In this document: piece by piece, positions 34,077-46,371 of the stretch | Layout: each line of letters opens with the position of its first letter | Numbering within the stretch: position 1 is the stretch's first letter | Source: Earliella scabrosa | Lineage: Eukaryota; Basidiomycota; Agaricomycetes; Polyporales; Polyporaceae | Assembly: GCA_022605405.1 (NCBI GenBank) | Contig: JABYQQ010000017.1 | Span: forward strand, 496,001 to 560,000 | Direction: 5' to 3' | Length of the DNA stretch: 64,000 nucleotides | Notes under the pieces: generated by a model | Told to the model about the DNA's origin: nothing | Seen by the model: the letters and a program-made list of their open reading frames with translations, nothing else | Database searches by the model: none | Program-made: the position numbers and the translations under genes

Positions 34077-37000
34077 TCAGAGCCTACAGCACGGAATCGC
34101 GTCAGCAAGAGCAGAGACTAATTGGACGAAGCGCGAGACATACCCGATAGCCTTCATGAGGAGATATCCGACGGTGGCAACAACCTACAGGCACCGTTAA
34201 CCTCCAAGAAAAGGGAGAGAAGGAGCATCTGTACGAACTATGGTGGCGATGATGCTCGCCGGCACGCCGTTCTTCAAGAAGTCGACGTTGGAAAGGTACA
34301 GCTGGCCCATCTCGTCTTCCTGGGTCGCACTACACGACATCCATCAGCTACATGCCCGACAGACAAAGAGGGATGCACAACTTACGCAGTCTGATTCGGG
34401 AAGCCAGAGACGGGCATGCCCATCCCGGCGGAGCAGATGAGGCCAGTGATGAAGATGAGTAGGTTCGACTTGTCTCCGCCCGGCATGTTCTGCCCGACCT
34501 CCTTCGCAATCGGGACGAGGAGCACGCTCGCGATCGTGTGGCTGATAAATGTTGAGATGACCTAGTTGAACCATTAGCCATGCAAAACATGAGCGCGAAA
34601 GACACATACCAAGACGATGGCAGAGAGCAGGAGCACGACGGGGTAGAGTTCCATGCCCGAGATGAGCTCCCGGATGCCCTCACCGAGCACCTCAAGCAGT
34701 CCACTGTTCGTAACGCCGTTCCCGAGCGCGATACCACCCATGGCGATGAACACGACCGTCCACAGGAACTGCTCAAAGTCGTCCTGCGCACACGCACGTC
34801 TCAGCGCACTCAACACGCCTCGCCTCAGGACGCGCACGCACCTTCTTAAGCACGCCCGTCGAGAAGAACGCGACGATGGGGATGATCGCGATGACGCCCA
34901 TGTCGCCAATAACGTCCTGGATCGAGTGCGCGACGCACCAAAGCGCAATGGTCGCGAGGCAGACGAACGAGACCCACCACTGCTTGAGCGTGAAGCGCTC
35001 CTTGGGCGCGCGCACGGGCTTGATCTCGATCTCGCCGTCGCCCGTCGGCGAGCGCGCGGGGCGGTAGCTCGCGAGCAGGAGCAGCCAGATGAGCACGATC
35101 GAGAGCGCCGAGACGGGCAGCGAGACCGCGAACCACGACGCCCAGTCGAGCTGTGGGTCCATCGCGCCGATCGCGATTAGGTTCTGCGGCGACGAGATGG
35201 GCGAGCTCTGCCCGCCGATGTTCGCTGCGAGCGCGATGCCGATCTAGAAGGCTGTCAGTGGGAGCGCGCGGCGCGGGAGCGGGAGCGGGAGCGGGGACGC
35301 ACGATCAGACAGGGCGCGAACGACGACTTTGGCGGGAGTGTCCGCAGGATCGGCTGACACGCGGCGTGTGAGCGACGGTTCTGTGCATCCAACTAGCTCT
35401 AGCTTACCTGGATCAGGGTGAAGCACAGAGTGGGCGCGGCGACGTTGCTGATCCACATGCTGGCGAAGCACGCGACGCCCATGAACGCGAGCAGCACCGT
35501 GCTCGGCCGCTCGCCCGCGAGACTCAGCACACGCGTGATGAGCACGCGGTCGATGGCCGTCTTGCTCAGTGCCGAGGCGATGGTGAAGCCTCCGATGAGC
35601 AGCATGATCGTGGGCGAGAACATGACGGAGAAGACATGTCTGCGATGCCTGTCAGCGATGCTACACGACCTTAACAGAGTGAGGACGCACTTTGTGGCAG
35701 CAGGCGGCTCAAGGGCCTCGCCCTCTGGCGACCGGATGACCCGTAGGACGACAAGCAGGAACGGGATGAACGTCGACGTGACGAACAGCGGGATCGCCTC
35801 CGTCGCCCACAAGATCGTCGCGAACACGAGGATCGCAAAGCACTTGTTCGCTTCCACCCCCTCGATGACCTCCACGTTGAGAAGAGCGAGGAAAACCGCG
35901 ACCGCAATCAGCAGATAGAGCTTCTTCGTGGTTAGCTTGATGCGTCCCGCCGGGGTCTGCACGTTCAAGAGACCCTTCTCGGGCTCTACGATGAGGCTTC
36001 CGCCCATCGCCATCACGCCGCCATCCTCACCGCGTCGCGCTTGGTTGATCATCTGCCGCCAGACAGTGTCGCGTTCCCAGGCGATGTGCTCGCGTTGGTG
36101 CAGCTTGAGCTGGCGACGTGCCTCAACCTCGTCGCCGTGCGTGACGCAGCGCGCATAGAGGTTAACGAGGAGTGCGACCGCGTTGTTCATCTTGTCCTTT
36201 GCGGCCTGCTGGAAAGGGGGTGCCTGCTCGACGACATCGTGCAGGTAGCGGTCCTGCAGGTTGCTGTCTGTCACCTTGTCATACCTGCAGTGGAATGTCA
36301 GCGACGAGCGCACGACGGGTTAAGATGCTTACTTCTTCAAGATCTTGCGGAAGCCGGAGTAGTTGAGCTCGACGTAGGACCGGAGAGACGTCGCGAGGAC
36401 GTAGAGGTTCGTGATCTTGCGCTTGAACAGCAGCTGGGTGTCCCATGCGTAGTTGTTCTGCGCCGTCCAGACAGTCTCTGGTCCAGTGCTCGAGGTCGAG
36501 ATGATGCTGTCTCGGAGCTTGCTGGCGAGCGCGCGCGCTCTCACCAAGGGAGACTTGCTGGAGCCACGACCCATGCCGACGTTTGGGTCGAGAGATGCCA
36601 TGCTCGCCTCAACGTCCTCTTGCTCGTCGGAGGAGACGCTGTATCGCCTTGGCGCTTTCGGCCTGCTACCTGGTCATTCACCGATGCTCAGTAAATCGGA
36701 GGCAAGAATCTTCCTCCGCAGGAGCTTGACGTGCAGAACCAAAAGGGTTGATAGAAGACATACCTGAAGGCAAAGCAGGTGCGGCGCTACTGAGTGAGCG
36801 CGAGTGTCGTCTTCTTCTCCGTGCGGGGGACTCGTTCCTATCCCGACTCACGCCTGGACTGTGCACCTCGAAGTCGTCGTCTTCCTCGTCGTCCTCGTCC
36901 CCATCATCGTCCAGATACTGGTGCCCCGCATACGGTCCACTCTCCTCCTGCCGCTCGACCTCCTGCTGCAGCGCAGCGACGTCGTCCATGACCCGCTGCT

Positions 37001-37377
37001 CCTCCATCTCGTAGAACATGCATATCTTGCGGAGCTCACGGTCGAGTAATGGGATGAAGAACGCGTCGGTGCTCGGTGCGGCGGATCCTCCTGCGCCGGA
37101 TGAGCCCATGAGGGACGTGCGCTCGTTCGCTTCGAGGTCATGGTAGGACTCTTGAAGGCCAACCTGCTGCTTCTCGAGCTGGTATATGTGTTTCTTGAGG
37201 GCCTCGTAACTTTCATATCCCGTTCTTCACTGTCAACTCCTCGAATCGAGAGCACGACGACGTACGCAATATACTCGTCCCACCATTCCGCAACCGCGTT
37301 GAATTTGAGCGAGGAGCTACACGCGTGTCAGGATAAGAATTATAGTACACATGGAGTTTTACACACCTGAACTTCAT
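34077..37377 (-). CDS. SPX-domain low-affinity phosphate transporter (Pho87/Pho90/Pho91-like)
   Basis: Thirteen exons can be joined in frame to ~872 residues, close to yeast Pho87/Pho91. The first exon is 11 nt (MKFS) and the last only 7 nt, coding the final GL and TGA. The SPX domain has MKFSSSLKFNAVAEWWDEYI, EALKKHIYQLEKQQ, PLLDRELRKICMFYE and LYVLATSLRSYVELNY. SPX domains sense inositol pyrophosphates and restrain transport. The permease part (DASS/citrate-transporter fold) has about a dozen hydrophobic segments, including LTTKKLYLLIAVAVFLALL, ATEAIPLFVTSTFIPF, IMLLIGGFTIASALSKT, SPISSPQNLIAIG and MGMPVSGFPNQTA. It imports phosphate at the plasma membrane or exports it from the vacuole; the sequence alone does not decide which. 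Confidence 0.9.
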
Positions 37378-37924
37378 GGCTAGTCGTGCAAGAGCAAGGT
37401 CTTGGGCTTGAGGAGGGTGACCGAGTGGTCGGAGAGGGATGTTTTCGTGGGTTTCCAGGGTCGCACCTGCACGCTGCGTCGTGCCCGTCCGAGTCGCGTG
37501 CCTCCACGCTCGAGAAGTCTTCTACGCCCAAGGAGGCTCTTCTGAGGTTCCTCGCAAGCTTTGCCCAGGTAACTACCGATTTGGTCGACGTGAGCGGTGA
37601 GTGTTGAGGACAAGCAGCTGAGAGTAACTGTGTGCGCAACAAGACCTGCACTTCAGCGCACAAAGCAGGTGAAGTCGAGAAGAGCTGGCAGCGAAGGCCG
37701 AGGTGGATGCTCACCGCGAGCTCACCTTGAAGCTGAAGGCCATGATGATGTTGCCCAATCGAACGCCGGCGCTCTCTCGCCGGGCCGCGCCCCGTTTCCC
37801 ACGGTGTCTTCAAGCTAGCTTTGAAGCGCGCTTGAAGCTTTGGGTTGAATGTTGAACTCTCCTCTCTAAGAGTCTTTAAGCTTCGATTGCATACGCCACA
37901 GCTTCCCATCATACACTCATCATA
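37378..37924. other. Divergent promoter region
   Basis: This separates the starts of the SPX transporter (minus) and the ankyrin-MYND gene (plus). Antisense frames across it have no recognisable features. Confidence 0.45.
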
Positions 37925-39024
37925 ATGGCCGACTTGGAAAGGATGATCTCCGAAATGCTTGTGCCTCCAGACACAGGGCATGGAAGGTTAGTCCATCCCA
38001 CATCACCATTTCGAGAGGTTCTCTCACTGAGTGGCTCATATACTACCCCTAGGCCCCTAGAAGAGTTAATCAAGAGGTTAGTAACTCCAACTATCTATCT
38101 CTACTTCCTCTGAGTGTTGAACTGTTTTGTAGGGATGACATGCTCTCCGGCGCGGAATCCCAGAGACTCCGCCTTCACTTCTCAACCACGCAAATGATAC
38201 CTGCACGGGATCTCGACGAATTCGGATGGGCCGTCATGCACGGCGACCTCGCCAAGCTGAAAGAAATGTTCTCCCAAGCCGTCGCGCGTCACCGCGAGCA
38301 TGCTGATAACCACGAAGCGGCCCGCGCCGCTGCAGCTCAATGGATCTACAAGATGCGTTGGGGTCCGACTCGCGTCCCGATCTTCAATCTCATCCTCATG
38401 TCAACCATCCTCAACGGCGACCGACGGGCCCAGCATCTTGCGATCGCTCGCTGGCTCATAAACGAAGTCAAGGTCCCCATCGACGGCTTAGATCTCTCAG
38501 GCTCTACCGCCCTACACCACGCGATCTCGACCAAACCGTCCTTCGACCCCGAGTACGCGCAGATCCTCTACGACGCAGGCGGCGACGTCAATCACCGCAA
38601 CCGATATGGGGGCACGCCCGCACATGAGATCACAATGGTCTGGGACATGAAGAACAGGGAAGTGGTCGCCAAGTCCGGCGCGGCGCTGAAGTGGTACCTC
38701 GAGCACGGCGGCAACATCGACATCAAGGACACGGACGGGCAGACCGCGCGCAGGGCGGTCGACATTTCGAGGGGCCATGCGGCGAAAGGCATCCGGCTTG
38801 ATACGTGGAAGGTCGTGGACGACGAGGACAGGCGACGAAAGCAGCTCGGGAGCACGATCTGCACGTTCTGTGGCCGCGCCCCTCGAACGCTACCAGGCGG
38901 CGCCGAGGTGAGGCTGCTGGTTTGCTCGAAGTGCAAGGCCGCGAGGTACTGCTCATCTGGCTCGTCATGCCAAAAGGCCGACTGGCCCAGGCACAAGGCG
39001 GCTTGCAAGAAGGCTGCTGCCTAG
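37925..39024 (+). CDS. Ankyrin-repeat protein with C-terminal MYND zinc finger
   Basis: Exons 37925-37986, 38053-38076 (24 nt) and 38133-39024 give 325 residues; both junctions split an Arg codon AG/G. Ankyrin-like repeats cover ~55-240, with recognisable units such as LDLSGSTALHHAIS and INHRNRYGGTPAHE-type helices followed by NIDIKDTDGQTARRA. The MYND finger occupies the last ~45 residues: CTFCGRAP, CSKCKAARYCSSGSSC, DWPRHKAAC, with all eight ligands present. This combination is common in Agaricomycetes and serves protein-protein interaction, probably in the nucleus or cytosol. It is divergently oriented from the SPX transporter and shares its upstream region. Confidence 0.88.
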
Positions 39025-40028
39025 TCTCATTACGTCCTTGCGTCTCGAGTCATGTCCTGTGTGTATGTCACGAATAGTCGACGCACATCACGTCGCTCAC
39101 ACCTCCACACATCAGCGCTCAGCTATAGCATAGAGCCTACTAATTTTAACATGTTAATCACTGCCTCCTCGCGACCACAGCCACATGTTCCAAACATCTC
39201 GCAAACGATGACGACGAGCATATCCTCTATGTAGTCGACTGGCCAGCACTTACTACACTACCCAGGAGTCTGCCAGTCTGCTCAGATCGGGATGGTCCCA
39301 AGACCCCGGACATGGATACGTCACCATGATATCCTTACGTGCTTTGACTCCACTCACCAGGCCGGCAGTACCCCAGCTCATCTCACGCGGTTATCGATCC
39401 CCTCCCCGGCCCCCGAGAAGCTTCGCTGTTAATCACACCTTCACCGTCTTCCAACCGGAGATCTTCAGGCCAGTCGTTGCTGACTAACTTGTAAAGCAGC
39501 CTCCTTCATTACCAACTACCTGAGCTGTGGTCACTGCGATCATCGTAACTAGCGGCAGTTATGATTTGAATACGGATGTAGGGAGTCATGCGAAAACTTC
39601 CGACCGGAAAATATGTCGGCGCTTACTAAGTGCCCGAAGCTTTGGGTGAGCCGTCCCCTCCATCTGCCCCACACTAGTACTCTGACTTTGGGCTTCCTGA
39701 CCGCATGCGCCACCTTCTTTGCATCCCCGAAGCTTCTTACGCGAGTGTATCGGCCACCGTGCGATGGTCACGCTAATATCTCCGAGCGCGAATTGTAGTT
39801 GTGTCGCTGACGAAGCATCGCGGTCCATGCTGCTCGGTGGCAAAGCCCCTTAGCTTCCCACACACGCAGAATTGATCCTCTGTGCATGTTCTCTTCACAC
39901 AGTGGAACGTCAGAGAAAGCTTTAGGGAAGGTATATATATGACTCGAATAACGACCGATGAACCACTGGCACGACTTCCCTTCAAGCGCATTCCACTCAC
40001 TTCTCAAAGCACAAGTATTATAGCATCC
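39025..40028. other. Intergenic region upstream of the first MDR reductase
   Basis: No gene is supported. A TATA-like element lies near its end. Confidence 0.45.
39932..39941 (+). promoter_or_regulatory. TATA-like element before MDR reductase copy A
   Basis: GTATATATAT ~90 bp upstream of ATG 40029. Confidence 0.45.
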
Positions 40029-41654
40029 ATGGCACCAGTAAAGAACGGTCGTCTTATCTACAAGGAGATCCCGGAAGGTCAGTGTCCAGCGTAGGCGTGC
40101 GATACCATGCTGACCCCTTGCAGAATATCCCATCCCGGGCAAGACCACCGTCTACGATGAATCGCAGACGATTGATCTCGACAACGAGCCCCTCCATGGT
40201 GGCATCCTAGTCAAGGTCCTCGACCTCTCCATCGACCCATACCTCAGGCACAAGATGCAGGCGCCAAACCCCCACCACCACCTAGTACGTTCCTCCTATA
40301 CGCGTTCTTGTATATTGGACTTATGCGCGCTTCCTGCAGCCCATGTTCGTACCCGGACAAGTGTGAGTCACGACCGACGCGCTTCACGCACGACGTCATA
40401 CTGATCGGTGGGACTGGCAGTATCGAGAACAGCGGCGTGGGCCTCGTCCTCCGCTCAGAGGATCCTGCCATCAAGCCTGGTGATCACGTAGTTGGAATGC
40501 TGCGTGAGTCTTGTCTCTCGGCTTCATGCCATTGTGTCGTGCGATGCTGATACGCTGGCGCAGCCTTCCAGGAGTATGTCGTCGTGACCGACGCGAAGCA
40601 GATGCGCGTAGTTGAGAACAACGAAAAGCTTCAGTGGTCCGTCTACCTGGGCGTGTGCGGTATGCCAGGTACGCGCTGCGCACATCGCCCTTTGCCACTC
40701 GCTGATATGCCCACCCGCAACCAGGCCAAACCGCACATCACGCGTGGAGAGAGTTCTCACATGCCAAACCCGTTCGTTCTCAGTCGCTTCCCCACTTCAT
40801 GAGTGCTCGAACTCAACGCACGCGATAATAGGGAGACATCGTGTTTGTGACTGCTGCTGCTGGTACGTACACTTTGCTACGCGCGTGTGTGTCGCGAGTA
40901 CAACGTTCGCTCATGGACGACCTCTTAGGCCCCGTTGGAGCGTGAGTACACAGGATTGTTTCTAAACTATCCGTTTCTTATGTTCCTGGTCTGTCCCCAG
41001 TACGGTCGTCCAGCTCGCCAAGTCGGAAGGTCTGAAAGTGATCGCGTCAGCCGGGTCGGAAGATAAGGTCCAGTTCCTGCGCGAGATCGGCGCGGACGTC
41101 GCATTCAACTACAAGACGACCAAGACAGCCGATGTCCTCGCCAAAGAAGGACCCATCAACATGTTCGTGGCTACTCCCGTATACGGCCCGTCGCGTTCAG
41201 TCTCACTTATCATGGGTTCCACAGCTACTGGGACAACGTCGGCGGCGAGTCCCTCGAAGCCGCGATCGAGTATTCTGCGCAGCAAGCGCACTTCATCGTA
41301 CGTACTCTCATCCCGATCGCCCATCCTCCGCGAATTCATCACCGACGGCTCGACGCACAGATCTGCGGGAGCATCTCGAACTACAACACGAAAGAGCCGT
41401 ACAACGTCAAGAACCTGCAGCTCATCCTCTGGCGCGAGCTCACCTTCCACGGGTTCCTCGTGTTCTCGCTCGAGCCGAAGTACGCGGACGAGTTCTTCCG
41501 CACGTTCCCTGCGCGCGTTGCGAGCGGCGAGATCAAGTACAAGGAGCACCGCGTGAAGGGGCTGGAGAACGCCGGCCAGGCTCTGGTGGATGTGCTCAAG
41601 GGGAACAACTACGGGAAGATGGTCGTCGTCGTTGCGGAGGAGTCTTTTGAGTGA
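40029..41654 (+). CDS. NADP-dependent MDR reductase (LTB4DH/2-alkenal reductase-like), copy A
   Basis: About 340 residues encoded in roughly ten short exons. Exons 40029-40077, 40124-40284, 40340-40362, 40421-40503, 40564-40668, 40725-~40770 are clear, with further exons to TGA 41654. Family landmarks in order: YPIPGKTTVYDE, LSIDPYLRHKM, GVGLVLRSEDP, SVYLGVCGMPG, QTAHHAW, FVTAAAGPVGATVVQLAK (Rossmann nucleotide-binding turn AxxGxxG), NYKTTKT, YWDNVGGESLEAA, ICGSISNYN and GKMVVVVAEE. There are no zinc ligands, as expected for this NAD(P)H-dependent quinone/enone reductase branch, which reduces alpha,beta-unsaturated carbonyls in the cytosol. One donor (GTTCGT after 40770) is weak. It is a tandem paralog of the gene at 42348 and closest to the pseudogene at 47877. 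Confidence 0.85.
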
Positions 41655-42347
41655 ATGCTTGGGCTTTTGATTGTGTGAGTCGTCCGTGCGTTACCGCTAT
41701 CGTCTGGATTGTTCTGTTGACATATCTGAATGTCAGGTAGGATAGTGTAACCCATGATGTCATACTTGCTCTGGAATCCCATGCGTCTGCGCAGCACTGA
41801 TCGGGAGGCAGATTTCTCTCGAGGCTCGGACTTCGAGAGACCGTGCGTGCCTCGACTAGCACCGAATGCCCTACAACAGTGAGTTCTATTGTATCACCGT
41901 TACATTGACGACCATCAAGAACGTACAGAGGCGTGCTCAGGCTGAGCACAATGCAAAGCCGTGAAGATGTGCGATGGTCGGTCGCTGCAGCAATTACGGT
42001 GCGTAAGTTCCCAGCTCCGCTGAATGTCGTCAATGTGCATGCTGATGCTACATGCTGCATTCACGTAGCTGTTGCCAAGCGGTGCGAGACTGGGTCCCAC
42101 GACCAGTGAAGCATGATATTTTCCGGGTCCTTCTCCGGTTTGACAGTCCTACATACCGCCTCGACGACATGTCTCACGCAATTCTTGCCTTCCGGGAGAA
42201 TTTTGTTGACGATCAGTACCACGCGGCCATGGGTACCGGGTGTATAAAACATGCGGGTAGTCACCCCGACATCTCGACGATTCCCACAGCCCTCTCCAAC
42301 CTCTCTCATCGATCCAGCGCGTCGACAATCAAGCATTCTACCTCGCA
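41655..42347. other. Spacer between tandem MDR reductases
   Basis: No gene is seen. It holds the likely promoter of copy B. Confidence 0.45.
42241..42249 (+). promoter_or_regulatory. TATA element before MDR reductase copy B
   Basis: GTATAAAAC ~100 bp upstream of ATG 42348. Confidence 0.45.
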
Positions 42348-44004
42348 ATGACCGTCTTGAAGAACGGGCGCGTTGTGTACAACGAGATGCCAACCGGTAA
42401 GGCGATTTGCACACGACTGGAATGATGCGCAATTGATCATAGGTATGACACCATCCCTGTGGGACACCGTCGCATGCTACCACGTCCAGGGTATCCTGTT
42501 CCGGGCAAAACGACAGTGTACGACGAGTCGCAGACCATTGACCTAGACAACGAGCCGCTGCATGGCGGCATTCTCGTCAAGATCCTCGTGCTATCCATCG
42601 ATCCCTACCTGCGGCACAAGATGCAGGTGGACAATCCGCTGGACTATTTTGTATGTCTCAGTATTCTAACTCGTGCAAGTGCCCACTGAAGCTGAAACAT
42701 GCACGGTTGTTGGTCGGCAGCCTATGTTCAAGGTTGGAGACGTGTGAGTACGCGCAGGTTTCCATGGTCGGATGGCGTGTTGACGCTTCAAACTGGGCAG
42801 TCTAGAGAACGGGGGTGTAGGTGTCGTTGTGCGCTCAGAGGACCCCGCGTTCAAAACTGGAGATCATGTCACCGGCATATTTCGTAGGTTGCTGATACTA
42901 GCCTTCATACTTGCCCTTCTCTATGGTTCTGATGCTCTATCGACAGCCTTTCGGCAATACGCGGTCCTCACCAACACTCAGCGTGTACGGGTACTCGAGA
43001 ACAAAGAGAACCTTCCCTGGTCTGTTTACCTTGGAGTCTGCGGTATGCCAGGTTCGTGACTATCATCCTCCAAGTATGGTTCTTCACTGAGCACCGCATA
43101 GGACAAACTGCGCATCATGCATGGGCGGAGTTCTCACACGCAAAGAAGGTGATTCTAACAGACGAAGAACATCTCGGTATACTGCGGCTCGGACAGCTGA
43201 CTGCCTACCACAGGGAGACGTCGCCTTTGTAACCGCTGCGGCTGGTAAGTCCGGCGTGGATTGCCATCAAACTGCCTGCTGATGTCGAGGTGTACCTTTG
43301 GAGGGCCCGTCGGAGCGTGAGGTTTGTTCACACTGGCATCCTCTCACCTATCTCATCGCCGTCTACCGTGACACAGAACTGTCGTGCAGATTGCCAAGGC
43401 GGAAGGTCTCAAGGTCATCGCCTCGGCCGGCTCGGACGAGAAGGTCGAGTTTGTGCGCTCCATCGGCGCGGATGTCGTGTTCAACTATAAAACAACGAGT
43501 ACTCGCGAGGTTCTCGCAAAAGAGGGGCCCATAAATATGTATGTCGAATCCCTGCTCGAGGTATTCGTGCTCCGCTGACGAAATCCCCTAGCTATTGGGA
43601 CAACGTCGGTGGTGAGTCCCTCGAAGCTGCTCTCGAGTACGCGCAGCGAGCGCACTTCATTGTACGTCGCGCACCTCTCTTGCGCACACCAAGAGCGACG
43701 CTCACTGCAATTGGGGCAGATTTGCGGAAGCATCTCGAACTACAATACATCTGAACCATATAACGTCAAGAACCTGCAGAACCTTGTCTGGCGCGAGATC
43801 ACCTTCCACGGCTTCCTAATCGCCTCTCTTATGCCCAAGTACGCACCCGAGTTCTTCCGAACGTTCCCCGCGCGCGTCGCTAGCGGTGAGATCAAGTACA
43901 AGGAGCATCGGGTGGAGGGACTCGAGAACGCCGGGCAGGCGCTGGTTGACGTGCTCAAAGGGAAGAACTTTGGGAAGATGGTGGTGGTGGTAGCGGAGGA
44001 ATGA
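42348..44004 (+). CDS. NADP-dependent MDR reductase (LTB4DH/2-alkenal reductase-like), copy B
   Basis: The same exon-intron plan as copy A, with several exons of identical size (161, 23, 83 and 105 nt), so the copies arose by gene duplication including introns. It starts MTVLKNGRVVYNEMP at ATG 42348 and ends KMVVVVAEE at TGA 44004. Landmarks include YPVPGKTTVYDE, GVGVVVRSEDPAF, QTAHHAWAEFSHAKK, FVTAAAGPVGATVVQIAK and YWDNVGGESLEAALEY. All junctions can be read in phase. Function as for copy A; substrate unknown. Its 3' end lies ~95 bp from the convergent end of the HET-domain gene. Confidence 0.87.
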
Positions 44005-44099
44005 TCAAAATATGGCTGCTTGGGGGTGCAGTGGGACGTGGCCAATGATGGGGGTACGACAGTCGAGTGCTCACTATCAGGGCTATCGGCCGAATCTGC

Positions 44100-46371
44100 C
44101 TACACAATAACAACCTTCTTCTTCATCGCCTCCAACATTTCATCCAAGCCTTTGATCACCATGTTTGTGAAGTCCGCGATCCTCTCATACGTGCCATCCT
44201 CCTTCTCAGCGAGAACCAGCCCATGCACGTCATACCGGTCGGTAGCGTCCCCCTCCGGCATAGCGAACAGAGGCAGGTAAACACAGCGCTCGGGAGGCTC
44301 CCAGTCCTCGTTCGAGCCGAAGCCCTTTCCGTTCCCCGCGATGATTCTGTCCCACATGAACAGCGTCGCGAACCCGCGCGCAGGGTCTGGACCGGGTATC
44401 ATGTACTCGCGCTGGAGATTCGTTTTGACCGCGCTGCTCGGCATTGACACCAGGAGTCCCTCTATCTCCAGCACGCCAGCCCGGTTTCGCCCAAAGACCG
44501 AGTCCGCGTACATCGGGGTGACGCTGCAGCTGAGGATCGTCGCGATCGCGCGCGCGTCCGCAGGAGGAAGCCGGTCGTACGTGATATCGTTGTCGACCGA
44601 CGCCCACGACCACGACGGCGCGCGGCGCTCCTCTGGGCGCACCAGCACCAGGTTCGGCCATGTCGACCACAAGAGCTCGCGCAAGAGCGGCCTGCGCCAG
44701 AGCCCCGCGAGATACTCGTCGCCTGTGACGCGCGCGAACTCGCTCGCGAGACCGGCGATCGCAGGAAGCTTGTCGTACGGATACGTCAGGTCGCGCACCC
44801 CGTACGCATGCACCGCCTGGTGCCGGAGGGCGTAGAGGTCTGCCTCTACTTCCTCAGCATCCGCACCGACGCGCTTGCTGGCGGGTCCCTGCTGGATTCG
44901 GGCTTGAAGCCCACGGTAGTCGAAGGAGCGCGTGTCGAGAGAGAAGTCCTCGACGCCGCCGTGGCTGCGCTGGTGGTGGTGGCACTGCCACAGCGTGCGT
45001 TTACCGTAGTGAAGGATCCGTGGGGAGAGGATGCGCTCCTGGAACGTCCAAGCGCGCTTCTCGAGCGGCTCCCATGCTAGCGAGTACGGGCATGTCTCGC
45101 GGAAGAGCATCTCGCCCACGTTTCCGCTCGGGTCAAGGAAAGGCATGCGGAGGAGGTCGGAGGGGATGCCGGTTCCGGGATGGGTCTTGCACTCGTCGTG
45201 GGTCTGGAGGAATCCGTCGTGGCAGCTCTCAGCAACTGCCGCACAGATGGTGACGTAGGCGTCTTTATAGTACGCGGCCAACCGAGGGAGTTCTCGTTCT
45301 TTATCTTCATCAGAGTCTTGGAGGATGCACAAAGAGTCTATCCAGACGTATCGGAGGCCCAGACGTCTTGTTAAGAACACCCCGTCCTGGAGCGTCTGTG
45401 GCAAATCGGATACCTTGAAGCCTTCTCGGATATGGCTCTCGTACGTATCCGTTGTCGTCGCGAATGTTTGAGGACCTCCCCAACGATAGCTCATGGTTGT
45501 GTAAGTACCCCTCTCCGTGCGAGATGAGTTCTCGTGCAGAATGAGGCGTTCGTCGTCTAGAATCTCCACCAAACGTGTGGGGAGCGCTGAGTCCGCAGGG
45601 TCAGGACAGTCATCGTGCTCCAGAAGGCATTCATGGATCCACTGCCGTGCTTGTGCGATACTCTCATCAGAGCTAGGCTGTATGTTGATGGGGCGCCATT
45701 TGATGTATTGTGCAGCCACGTTATCTGGGAAGACGCTGATAAGCCTTGTCGATCTACCACACGGACGGGTATGACAATAGCATACCTTTGAGAGCACAGA
45801 ATTCGAGATCGATGTCCACACGCATACGCTTGAGTGCCTGTTGATCCATATGCTGGCTGGAAACAGCCGAAAAGCGCACCATACCAAAGCTGAGTTCGGA
45901 AGGTGCGAAATCCAGTGGTTCGGCCACGAAGGTGAGTTCTGCGTTCGTATTCTCGTCCAGGAGGCTGCGGAGGGTAACCAATGCGTTCTGAAGGCTGTCT
46001 GTCTTCTCACCCGTGGCGGCGCGGCAACAGCATACGAGCCCGTTCGGCATGAAGCCACGGGACCGCACGTAGACGGCAGAGTTGACGAAAAATCGTGTGG
46101 CAAACAAGCCGCAGAAATGACAACCAGCATCCGCGCTTTTGATGAGGTCGGCCAGCATGAACGTCCACTTGATGACATGAAGCGTCTCCACCCACTCAGG
46201 AGCGCGTTGCTTGGACAGGAGCCCGAGATCTCTGGTGACGGGGAAACAGGCCTCGCAATATTCACCAAGAGCGTTCAAAATCTCGGCCCCATTCGGTAGA
46301 TCGTTCGTCACTTGGATGCACCCTTCAGGCGGCGGAATCCATGTGACAACGCCATTGCTGCAGACTCTCAT
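44100..46371 (-). CDS. HET-domain (heterokaryon incompatibility) protein
   Basis: Exon 46371-45786 and exon 45724-44100 join as LK/DNVAAQYI across a 61-nt intron, giving 736 residues. The start is ATG 46371; an upstream in-frame TTG is not used. An N-terminal Cys-rich part (CEACF, CHFCGLF) precedes the HET domain (~268-420), which shows its three signature blocks: TYTTMSYRWGG, LGLRYVWIDSLCILQD and EPLEKRAWTFQERILSPRIL. HET domains trigger regulated cell death when genetically different hyphae fuse. The C-terminal half has no recognised domain and may be the sensing part. The gene is inserted between two intact MDR reductases and the broken third copy, so a rearrangement involving this block is likely. 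Confidence 0.9.

Noticed and set aside
34653..35180. 175-codon plus-strand frame inside the SPX transporter
   Set aside because: Arg/Asp-rich shadow of the minus-strand permease exons.
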